DNA of 64,000 bases, from the NCBI GenBank assembly GCA_963822115.1, contig CAWGGM010000020.1, positions 310,001 to 374,000 on the forward strand, written 5' to 3'. This stretch comes from CAWDXG01 sp963822115. Lineage in GTDB: Bacteria; Myxococcota_A; Polyangia; Polyangiales; Polyangiaceae. Numbering within the stretch: position 1 is the first letter of the stretch; each line of letters begins with the position of its first letter. The notes under the pieces were generated by a model. That model had not been told where the DNA came from. It saw only the letters and a program-made list of their open reading frames with translations, and ran no database searches. Position numbers and translations under genes: made by a program. Of this stretch, positions 47,016 to 54,605 are shown piece after piece.

Positions 47016-49523
47016 TCAGCCGTTGCTCGCGACGGCCACCAGCTCGCGCAGCACCGCGCCGTTGTAATGGTCGGCCGTCTGGACGTAGATGGCCGTGGGA
47101 TAGGCGACCGATCCCCACCGGCGCTTCTGCAGGTCGGCATCCATACCGAGGTGGGCGTCGGTGCAGCCGAGTTCGCGTGCCCGCTCGAGCACCTGCAGGA
47201 TCATCTGCTTGTAGGTGTCGTGGCTCGCGACGAACCGGTAGTCGAGGCCGCACAGCAGTGGCGCGTAGTGCGTCCCATGGAGGTGCGCCGCCCAGAACGC
47301 CACCGGTAGTCGGTCCGACGGACCGCCCACATCCGCATCGAGGTACATCGCGACCACCTCCCAGGCTGTAGAGCGTGCCAGGTGCTGTAGCGCATTGTCG
47401 GGCAGCGGGAAGGTATTGAGCCGCAGCTTCTTGCTGGCCACCTCGTCGTAGAGGCCGTAGAGGTACTCGAGCTGCGAATCGCCTGCCTCGATAACGCGCG
47501 TCCGGAAAGACGGCCAGGCCGCCAGCGCGGCGCGGGCTGCCTTGCGGTAGCGCCGCTCGGGAAGCTCTGCGACCAGCTCATCGCGGTCGTTCCAGTCGAT
47601 CTTCACGCGGTGGGTGTCGAGCCCAGGCAACTTGACGAACCCCTCGTCGAGCATGAAAGCGTCGAGCTCGTCGTCGTCGCCGGGCAGATCCCGGATGACG
47701 AGAGTCGTCGCCTCGCGCTCCCGCTGGATCCGTGCGCCTACGCGGAGCAGCGTGGCCAACGCGCCCTTCGAGCGCGCGTCGTCGGACAGCCAGATGTGTC
47801 GGCCTTCAGAGAGGCCGGTGCCCGCCACGACGACGTTCGACGTGAGGAAGTACGGATCCTCCAGGCGTCGCTCCTCGACGACGCGCGAGACGGCTTCGCG
47901 CATCAACATGTCGTCCTTCTGCAGCATCGTCGTGAAGACCGTCGCCGCCAGCGGTCGGCGCTCCTCGTCCCGCACCACGACGTAGTCGAACTCCCACTCG
48001 TGCTCCCGGCGCCGCTGGTCCCGGAAGAGAACCTCGGCGGTGGCCTGCGCCTCCCAGCTGATGCACCCGACCGAGCCGAGCATGACGTCCCACTCTTCGC
48101 GGTCCACCTCGTGGATCGAGCGCGCGTGATCGAACGCGTGCGGCAGCGCCGGCCTGACGCCCGACGACAACCGACGGCTGGCTCTCCGCGACGGAGCCCT
48201 GGCATCGCCGAACTGCTCGAGGGCCTCCAGGAACGTCACCGGCGCCTGCGGGCCTTCCATCAGGTTGCTCACCACGGCCTTCTTGAAGAGGGCCGCGACC
48301 TCGTCGGGCGTCATCCCCTCCTCGCTCACGACGGCAGGCACGTGGCGGGCGAGCGATCCGAGCACCCGGTCCACGTCGGCGAGCGCATGGGCCGCGGTGA
48401 GACTGACGCGGATGCCGCTGCGACGCATCGGCACCGTCGGATACATCGAGACGTTGACGTACAGTCCGTCGGCTGCCATGCGTTGCGCGACCTCGGCGCT
48501 GATCCGGGGCAGACCGCACGGCACGAAGAAGATCGGCGAGCTGTTCTCCACCAGGAGCGGCACTCCTACCTCGGGCGCCCTGTGGTTCATGTGCTCGATG
48601 AGCCTGGCGAGCTTCGTCTGGTGCTCGTAGATTTCCTCGCCCAGGTGCAAGCGGGCGGAAGCGAGATCTGCGCCGAGCATCGGCGGCTGGACGGGGCCGC
48701 TGAACGCCATCGCGCCCCCACACATGCGTACCTTGTCCCGCTCGTGTCGTTGCGGGAAGACGATCGTGCCGCCCGATCCCGAGAATGCCTTGTTCAGTGA
48801 CGTGACTACGATCGTCCGATCCCCGAGGGGCATCCGCGACAGGAAGCTGCCGCGCCCATGCTTGCCGGCCCAGGACATCCCATGCGCGTCGTCGATGTAC
48901 AGGCGTACGTTCGGGGCTACTTCGAGCAACGCTTCGAGGAGTCTCACAGGGGCGAGGTCGCCGTACATGCTGGCAACTCCATCGGTCGCGAACCAGACGG
49001 TGCGGTGGCTCCTGGCGAGATCGCGGGCCAGATCCAGGGAGCGCTCGAGCGACTCGTGGTGCACGAGCGTCACGGAAGTCCCACCGGACTTGGCAATCCC
49101 TGCCGCGCGGTGGACGCTGGCGTGGACCTGGTGATCGAGAATGACCGCATCCTTCTCGTCCACAATGGCGTCGAAGAACGACTGGTGTGCCAGGGTGGTG
49201 TTGGACGTCACCAGCACCGCCGCTCCGAACAGACGCTCGAGCTCGGCTTCGAGCTCGTCGTACAGGCCGACCGACAGATAGCCGCGCGAGACGGAGAACT
49301 GCGTGCCGTAGCGCTCGACCGCCTCGTGGACGCCGGCGATGAGCGCCGGATGGTGCTCGAGGCCAAGGTAGCTACAGGAGGCGAAGGACGTCATCTGCTG
49401 CCCGGCCACGGTGACGCGCCGACCGCGTATGGTGTCGTCCTCGGCTGTCTGGAAGAACAGGCCGCGGTCGAACGCGTCACGGTGCAACGACTCGACATTG
49501 CTGATGTACTCGGATGTCTCCAT
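47016..49523 (-). CDS. Alpha-oxoamine synthase fused to a FemAB/GNAT-like domain
   Basis: An 835-aa two-domain enzyme. Residues ~1-395 are an alpha-oxoamine synthase (KBL/BioF/CqsA/SPT family). It has SYLGLEHHP near residue 50, DHQVHASVHRA, DDAHGMSW (Asp211, His214) and the PLP lysine K245 in SLNKAFSGSGG. These enzymes condense an amino acid with an acyl-CoA, losing CO2. Residues ~475-835 resemble a tandem GNAT/FemAB-like acyltransferase (YVVVRDEERRPLAATVF, PVAFWAAHLHGTHYAPLLCGLDYRF). The product may be an acylated amino-ketone signal or lipid; that is inference. GGAGAG lies nine bases before ATG 49523. A palindromic element sits ~190 bp upstream. Confidence 0.82.
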   Translation of the reverse strand: METSEYISNVESLHRDAFDRGLFFQTAEDDTIRGRRVTVAGQQMTSFASCSYLGLEHHPALIAGVHEAVERYGTQFSVSRGYLSVGLYDELEAELERLFGAAVLVTSNTTLAHQSFFDAIVDEKDAVILDHQVHASVHRAAGIAKSGGTSVTLVHHESLERSLDLARDLARSHRTVWFATDGVASMYGDLAPVRLLEALLEVAPNVRLYIDDAHGMSWAGKHGRGSFLSRMPLGDRTIVVTSLNKAFSGSGGTIVFPQRHERDKVRMCGGAMAFSGPVQPPMLGADLASARLHLGEEIYEHQTKLARLIEHMNHRAPEVGVPLLVENSSPIFFVPCGLPRISAEVAQRMAADGLYVNVSMYPTVPMRRSGIRVSLTAAHALADVDRVLGSLARHVPAVVSEEGMTPDEVAALFKKAVVSNLMEGPQAPVTFLEALEQFGDARAPSRRASRRLSSGVRPALPHAFDHARSIHEVDREEWDVMLGSVGCISWEAQATAEVLFRDQRRREHEWEFDYVVVRDEERRPLAATVFTTMLQKDDMLMREAVSRVVEERRLEDPYFLTSNVVVAGTGLSEGRHIWLSDDARSKGALATLLRVGARIQREREATTLVIRDLPGDDDELDAFMLDEGFVKLPGLDTHRVKIDWNDRDELVAELPERRYRKAARAALAAWPSFRTRVIEAGDSQLEYLYGLYDEVASKKLRLNTFPLPDNALQHLARSTAWEVVAMYLDADVGGPSDRLPVAFWAAHLHGTHYAPLLCGLDYRFVASHDTYKQMILQVLERARELGCTDAHLGMDADLQKRRWGSVAYPTAIYVQTADHYNGAVLRELVAVASNG

Positions 49524-49679
49524 GATTTTCTCTCCAGAACGTCGAAAATCCCCGCGAGCCCCGCTTCGAGAGTGGCGCGACGAGATCGCTGCCCCAGACC
49601 CCGCACCGGGGGCGTGACGCCATGGGCCAGGGTTGCGTGTGGGAAGCGCTCGTGGGGGACCGGCTCCTCTCCAGGGAAC

Positions 49680-49742
49680 TGATGGAAGCACCGGAACCGG
49701 CATCCGTGAATCACACCTAGGGGTGATACACACTTGTGCAGG
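49680..49742 (-). promoter_or_regulatory. Palindromic promoter-like element, right copy
   Basis: On the minus strand: CCTGCACAAG (49742-49733), ATCACCCCTAGGTGTGAT (49727-49710), then CTTCCATCA (49688-49680) and GAGGAGCCGG further on. Palindrome-to-CTTCCATCA spacing is 21 bp, against 22 bp in the left copy at 37159. It lies ahead of the PLP/FemAB-like fusion gene. Confidence 0.6.
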
Positions 49743-50097
49743 GTCTGATCGAAGCGCATCTTCACGTCGCGTGCAGGCAGCACCACGGCGGGGAAAGCGC
49801 TACGCACTCCGACCTCGACCCCGGGCATGCGTCCGGCGCCGCGCGCACCGTGGACGACCGGGCGGAGCGACATCCGGCTCTCTGTCGCGGTGCGCATGCG
49901 CCGCGGCGCACGCGCCGTGCTGGCCAGACTCGCGCGCCCGGACGGAACCACCACGACGATCACGGCGACGCTCCAGTAACGCCGCCGGCGCCCAGCCGCC
50001 GCACGACCGGCGACAGCGCGCTCTCTGCGATGCTAGGCTGCGCCGCTGTCGGAAGGCGCGCCGGGCGTCTCCACCGACATCCCGCACCGGAGCGCTA
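49743..50097. other. No recognisable gene
   Basis: About 355 bp between the element and the GNAT gene. Frames are open on both strands, but the translations are Arg/Ala/His-rich and resemble no family. Probably the upstream region of the two divergent genes. Confidence 0.5.
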
Positions 50098-50898
50098 TTG
50101 AGCATTTCGCGCCACGTCCTGCTCCACGACGCCAAGGTTGCCGAAGCCTTCCTGCGCCGCGACGTGTGGCTGAACATCTACCAGCTCGGCGATCTGGACG
50201 AGGCATTCTGGCCGCACACGACCTGGCACGCGCGCGTGGAGGACGGCGCGGTGGGCGCGCTCGCATTGCTGTACACCGGCTTGAGTCTGCCGTGTCTGCT
50301 CGCGCTCGGAACCAACGCCGTGCCACTCCGCGAGCTGCTGGCCGACATTGCGCCGCTGCTGCCGCCGCGTTTCTACGCGCACTTCACGCCCGGTGTCGAA
50401 ACCGCTTTCCGCGAAACGCACCGCCTCGAGTCGCACGCTCGCCACCGGAAGATGGCGCTGCGCAACACAGCTCACATCGAGGACGCCGCCGCACGCGACG
50501 CGGTCCAGCTGGGCCCCGCCGATCGCGACGAGGTGCTGGCTTTCTACGAGGCAAGCTATCCGGGCCACTGGTTCGAGCCGCAGCTGCTCGACACGGGTTG
50601 CTACTTCGGGCGCAGCGTGGACGGACAGCTGGTGTGCGTCGCGGGCGTGCACGTGCACTCGCCCAGTCGGCGCGTGGCCGCCCTGGGCAACATCACCACG
50701 CACCCCGATCAGCGCGGGCGCGGTCACGCCCGCGCCGTCACGGCGCGGCTCTGCCAGCACCTTGCGCAGAGCGTCGATCACATCGGGCTCAACGTGAAGG
50801 CCGACAACGCGCCGGCTATCCGCTGCTACGAAAGCCTGGGCTTCGAGGTGAACGCCGAATACGACGAGCGCATGCTGACGCTCGCGGCGTTGCCGTAG
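50098..50898 (+). CDS. GNAT-family acetyltransferase
   Basis: A 266-aa protein from TTG 50098 (SISRHVLLHDAKVAEAFL). The C-terminal half is a GNAT domain with the acetyl-CoA loop in GNITTHPDQRGRGHAR and the closing LNVKADNAPAIRCYESLGFEV. The N-terminal half is a second, degenerate GNAT-like segment (NIYQLGDLDEAFWPHTTWHA). The substrate is unknown. Upstream frame to 49633 is low complexity and probably not translated. Confidence 0.8.
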   Translation: MSISRHVLLHDAKVAEAFLRRDVWLNIYQLGDLDEAFWPHTTWHARVEDGAVGALALLYTGLSLPCLLALGTNAVPLRELLADIAPLLPPRFYAHFTPGVETAFRETHRLESHARHRKMALRNTAHIEDAAARDAVQLGPADRDEVLAFYEASYPGHWFEPQLLDTGCYFGRSVDGQLVCVAGVHVHSPSRRVAALGNITTHPDQRGRGHARAVTARLCQHLAQSVDHIGLNVKADNAPAIRCYESLGFEVNAEYDERMLTLAALP

Positions 50899-50941
50899 CG
50901 GTAGCGCGCTCCCGCTACGGCAGTGCGCTCGTTCCCGCGGA

Positions 50942-52018
50942 TTACGGGAACGACTTGAACATGTCGGAGAGGTCGGTCGCGTTCGCCGCGTCGCGCAGAA
51001 AGGGCGTGACACCGAGGATTTCCTGGAAGGTGCGCAGCGTGGAGCTGTGCGTGTAGTGGATGCTGCTCGTGTAGCCGCCGCCCTTGGCGAGAGGCGAGAG
51101 CACGATCATGCCGATCGGGTAGTCGCCGCCTTCGCTCTCGTCCCAGGTGATGAAGATGGCGCCGTTGTCCTTGTAGGCCTTCGACGCCATGATCTTCGGG
51201 ATCTGCACCTTCAGCCAGTCGTCGCCCTGCTTGACCCGGTTGTTCTCGGGCGCGCACGTGTTGTGCATGTCGTGGCAGATGTTTGGCGTGATGAAGGCGT
51301 AACGGGGCACCTTGTTGTTCGCCATGTCGGTGGCGAGCTCGGTGTACGGGCGGTTGTGGGCGATGCAGTAGGCGTCCTTCGAGTCCTGGTTGCCCGTCAT
51401 GTCGTCGAAGAACACGTTCGGGTTGTGCCGCGGCGCGTAGGTCGAGGTGCCGGACATGGGACACGTGGTGCCGCTGATGTCCTCCTGGTAGCTCTTCCAG
51501 CTGACGCCCGCGTCCTTGAGCAGCCGCGTCAGATGCTTGGTGGTGCTCTGGTGGTTGGAGCTGACGCCGCTGTCGTTGGTGACGCCGAGGTTGTTGCCGG
51601 CTTCGAGCCAGATGTAGTTCGGCTCGCTCGGGTGGATGCCCGGCGGGCTATGGTACTGCGTCGCGTACGAGCTCATCGGCAGCAGCGTTTTGTTGATGTA
51701 TGGCGCGCTGCTGCTGCCCTTGATGGCGGACCAGTTGTGGTTCTCCATCATGATGAGGAACACGGTCTTGATGTGGTTGCCCGAGGCGCTGCCACCGCTG
51801 CCGCCCGCACCGCCCGTGGAGGTGCCGCCGCTGCCGCCCGTGGCCGAACCGGCGGAGCCGCCGCTGGACGTGCCGCCGCTGGATGTGCCGCCCGAGCCAC
51901 CTGCGGAGGTGCCGCCGGCTCCGCCGCCGCTCGAACCGCTGTTGCCGGATCCGGAGCTGCCGCAGCCGGCGGCCAAAGCGCAAACAGAAACCCCCAGAGC
52001 GCAGAACAAGCGTCGCAT
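50942..52018 (-). CDS. Lipoprotein acid phosphatase / phosphoesterase (phospholipase C-like)
   Basis: A 358-aa protein. MRRLFCALGVSVCALAAGC is a lipoprotein signal. A ~70-residue Gly/Ser/Thr linker precedes a phosphoesterase domain of the AcpA/phospholipase-C type. It has VFLIMMENHNWSAI with the metal-binding ENH motif, FITPNICHDMHNTC, and IFITWDESEGGD with the conserved Asp-Glu. It probably hydrolyses phosphomonoesters at the cell surface. The start is ATG 52018, with GGAGG about 12 bases upstream; ATG 52030 is an alternative. Confidence 0.85.
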   Translation of the reverse strand: MRRLFCALGVSVCALAAGCGSSGSGNSGSSGGGAGGTSAGGSGGTSSGGTSSGGSAGSATGGSGGTSTGGAGGSGGSASGNHIKTVFLIMMENHNWSAIKGSSSAPYINKTLLPMSSYATQYHSPPGIHPSEPNYIWLEAGNNLGVTNDSGVSSNHQSTTKHLTRLLKDAGVSWKSYQEDISGTTCPMSGTSTYAPRHNPNVFFDDMTGNQDSKDAYCIAHNRPYTELATDMANNKVPRYAFITPNICHDMHNTCAPENNRVKQGDDWLKVQIPKIMASKAYKDNGAIFITWDESEGGDYPIGMIVLSPLAKGGGYTSSIHYTHSSTLRTFQEILGVTPFLRDAANATDLSDMFKSFP

Positions 52019-52273
52019 CGTCACAAGCATCCTCCGGTCGACGTGAAGCGACCCACTGCAGGGCAGGTCGTTGACGGACGCCAATCTACTTTCACGTCGC
52101 CGCCGCGCCAGCGGAAAGGTCGCGCCGGGTGTCACGTGCGGCCGCAGCGGATTTTTCCCGCTACCGCGCCGGATGCGGGCTGCGGGGCCGGATGGAGCGG
52201 GCCTGCTCCGGGACCTGGTTGGGTGCCCCTATATCAAGGGGTGGATGCTGCGCCAGGACGCGCGGCCGACGGC

Positions 52274-53059
52274 TCAGGCCGCGGCGTTGGGCGCTTGTTC
52301 GAGATCGCCGATGATCTTGTGGAGGGCCGCCGGGTCGTGCAGCAGGAAGCCGGTGGCGTCCCGGGTCACGACGTGGTCGCGCTCCCATTTGACCATCACG
52401 CGGATGGCGGTCTCGAAATGCGTGAAGACGCATTCGCCGAGATCGCGGCGCGAGAGGCGGATGGGGATGCGACGGCAGCCTTCGGCTTCTTCGCCGAAGC
52501 GCTCGTCGAGCTTGAGCAGCAGCGTGGCCAGGCGCTTGGTCACCGAGCCGGCGCTCAGCACGTCGACGGCCAGCTCGAGCGCGCCGAGCTCGGATTCCAC
52601 GCAGCCGGCGATGGCGGCGGCGAGCTTCGGATCGCGTTCGATGCTTTCGAGCACGGCTTCGCGCGGGATGACGACTACGCTTGCCCAGGAGCTTGCTGCG
52701 AGAGCGTCGGCTTCGTAGGGCTCGCCGCTGACGAGCTCGACATCGCCGACGGTTTCGAGCGGACCGAGCAGGCCGCAGACCACCGAGCGCCCCCGCGCGT
52801 TGGAACGGACGAGCTTGACGAGGCCGTGTTTGATCACGACCAGCCCCAGCGGCGCATCGCCGCGACGCCAGAAGGCGTCGCCCTGGCGGGCGCTGTGGCT
52901 TGTGCCGGAGGCTTCCAGACGCTGGAGGACTTCGGGATCGACGTCGGAGAATGCACCGGTGTGCTTTAGGATGGGGTCGAACACAGTGCCCGCTGCATGA
53001 GCAATTCCCGTTCCCGCGCAGGCCTTGCGCCGAAAATAGATGGAAATGGCGTCGATCAT
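52274..53059 (-). CDS. Crp/Fnr-family transcription regulator
   Basis: About 261 residues. A cyclic-nucleotide-binding-like beta barrel (RQGDAFWRRGDAPLGLVVIKHGLVKLVR, GPLETVGDVELVSGEPY) is joined by a long helix to a winged HTH (IRLSRRDLGECVFTHFETAIRVM). The Fnr-type N-terminal Cys cluster is absent. The start is uncertain: ATG 53059 gives an odd N terminus, and GTG 52987 (VFDPILKHTG) fits family length better. No ligand can be predicted. Confidence 0.82.
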   Translation of the reverse strand: MIDAISIYFRRKACAGTGIAHAAGTVFDPILKHTGAFSDVDPEVLQRLEASGTSHSARQGDAFWRRGDAPLGLVVIKHGLVKLVRSNARGRSVVCGLLGPLETVGDVELVSGEPYEADALAASSWASVVVIPREAVLESIERDPKLAAAIAGCVESELGALELAVDVLSAGSVTKRLATLLLKLDERFGEEAEGCRRIPIRLSRRDLGECVFTHFETAIRVMVKWERDHVVTRDATGFLLHDPAALHKIIGDLEQAPNAAA

Positions 53060-53205
53060 GCGCATCCTGATCAAGACGCTGCCCCAGGCACGCATTCATG
53101 GGCTCCCAGTTTGCGCAGACTTTGCGCGTGACGGGGATCATCGCGCAAGAAGTCCATCGCCGCTTGGGGAGGCGCCGCTGGCGTCCTGCGTATACTGCGC
53201 TCGCG

Positions 53206-54000
53206 ATGTCCCCCTTGCGATTGGCCGCCGGAACGCTCGGCCTGCTGCTGCTTGCGGGCTGCGGCGGTGGAGCACAACAGATGGCAGAGCCGCCGGTGTA
53301 TGCGCCGGCCAACCAGACCAAGTGCAGTATCCACAAGAGCTCGGACCATCCGCTGGTGGTCGAGTGGCCTTCGTCCGATCGCGCGGAGCTCGAAGCTGAC
53401 GCCAAGCATGGGCTCGTCGTCGTCCGCTACGAGGGCTGCGAGATGCAGCTTCTGCCGCAATGCCACGTGGCGGACAGCAGCTACCGCTACACGCCCACCA
53501 CCCGCAAGCTCGAGCAGGTCGTGATTACCAACGGCGACGAGCTGTACGCGAACCTGCCGGTCGGAGCGGCCAAGCTCGAAGGCACGCTGAAAAAGGCGGG
53601 GCGCCTCGTCGTCAAGATGCATGTGGTGGGACGTTTCGACGCAGCCAACCCCGGCAAGATGAAGCTCGAGGGGCTGTGCCAGGGCGCGACGCACGTGGTC
53701 ACGGGGCTGACGGCGGGTGCGTTCGACTTCTATGCGGGCGCGAACGGCGAGGCGGGAGGTGGACTGGGCGTGGCCGGGGTGGGGGCCGGAGCGAAGTCGA
53801 CCAGCCGGCCACGAGACGCTGAGCCGGGACGGCGACGCGGCGGCGTGCGCGAAGTCGAGCTCGTCGGATGCGGCTCCGCCGGACGACTGCGGTGCGCTGT
53901 TGCGCGTCGAGGTCACGCCGCTTGTCGGCACTCGACGGCCTGGAGCGCACTTCGAGTGCCGGTGGCGTCACCTCCAACTCGCAGAAGCCCGTCGATGTGA
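53206..54000 (+). CDS. Lipoprotein with Cys-containing domain, C-terminus frameshifted
   Basis: MSPLRLAAGTLGLLLLAGC is a lipoprotein signal. The folded part (CSIHKSSDHPLVVEWPSSD, VRYEGCEMQLLPQC, ELYANLPVGAAKLEGTL, AFDFYAGANGEAGGGLG) resembles a conserved polyangial envelope family. After GAKSTS (about 53808) the sequence turns Arg-rich; dropping one base there restores HETLSRDGDAAACAKSS and DDCGALLRVEVTPL. The listed stop at 54000 is that of the shifted frame. A second shift near 53920 would join it to the next entry, making one ~450-aa lipoprotein. Confidence 0.65.
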   Translation: MSPLRLAAGTLGLLLLAGCGGGAQQMAEPPVYAPANQTKCSIHKSSDHPLVVEWPSSDRAELEADAKHGLVVVRYEGCEMQLLPQCHVADSSYRYTPTTRKLEQVVITNGDELYANLPVGAAKLEGTLKKAGRLVVKMHVVGRFDAANPGKMKLEGLCQGATHVVTGLTAGAFDFYAGANGEAGGGLGVAGVGAGAKSTSRPRDAEPGRRRGGVREVELVGCGSAGRLRCAVARRGHAACRHSTAWSALRVPVASPPTRRSPSM

Positions 54001-54566
54001 CGACTGCCGCGATTCCCACGATCCAGCCGGGCGACGGCATCGTGCGCGTGCACATCGACAGTCCGGACCCCAACGTGGAGCTGCGGGGCATCGGCGTGCA
54101 GAAGCTCGAGCCGGAGGGCGCGGGTTTCCGCAGCACCGGCATGAGCACGATCCTGTGCCGTCCGCCCTGCGACGCCTATCTCGACGCGCGCGTGGGGCAG
54201 TCGCTGTACGTCGCCGGTCCGCATATCCCCGACTCGCGCGCGTTCCAGCTGTACGACAGGAAGGGAGACGTGGATCTCGCCGTGCGCCCCGGCAACAAGA
54301 CGCTCGCCACGCTGTCCGGTGTCGGCTACGCGCTGGGTTCGCTCGCGGTGATCGGCGGTATCAGTACGGCGGTGACGGGCCTGGTCGTCCACGACAACGC
54401 CAACACCGACAAGGACGTCAGAAACGGCGCCAACCTCGAGAAGTGGGGGCTCATCACGCTCGGTAGTGGCGCCGTGCTCATCGGCGCTGGCGTTGCCTTC
54501 GATCTGACCGGCAAGACGAAAGTGAGGCTCACGTCGCCGGCGACGCAGACGGCAAGCGCACAGTAG
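53997..54566 (+). CDS. Conserved protein with PEGA-like domain and two TM helices; probable 3' part of the preceding gene
   Basis: Residues begin TTAAIPTIQPGDGIVRVHIDSPDPNVELRG, then CRPPCDAYLDARVGQSLYVAG, a PEGA-like beta segment. Two hydrophobic helices (GYALGSLAVIGGISTAVTGLVV, LITLGSGAVLIGAGVAFDL) follow. No signal peptide is present at GTG 53997, and Ser/Thr-rich linker sequence continues upstream in frame to about 53925. Together these suggest it belongs to the lipoprotein upstream, separated by frameshifts. The start is uncertain; ATG 53868 is also in frame. Confidence 0.55.
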   Translation: MTTAAIPTIQPGDGIVRVHIDSPDPNVELRGIGVQKLEPEGAGFRSTGMSTILCRPPCDAYLDARVGQSLYVAGPHIPDSRAFQLYDRKGDVDLAVRPGNKTLATLSGVGYALGSLAVIGGISTAVTGLVVHDNANTDKDVRNGANLEKWGLITLGSGAVLIGAGVAFDLTGKTKVRLTSPATQTASAQ

Positions 54567-54605
54567 CGGACGGCGCTCGGCGCGCCGCCCGCTGTCGAGA
54601 CCGGA

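Noticed and set aside
37159..49742. Terminal inverted repeats of a transposon
   Set aside because: No transposase or integrase gene and no target-site duplication could be seen; the elements sit where promoters are expected. Kept only as an alternative in the finding.
49391..49963. 190-aa minus-strand frame containing LHKCVSPLGVI
   Set aside because: Resemblance to a frame at the left element (LHKRASHLGVI) comes from the shared DNA motif; start signals and family sequence are lacking.
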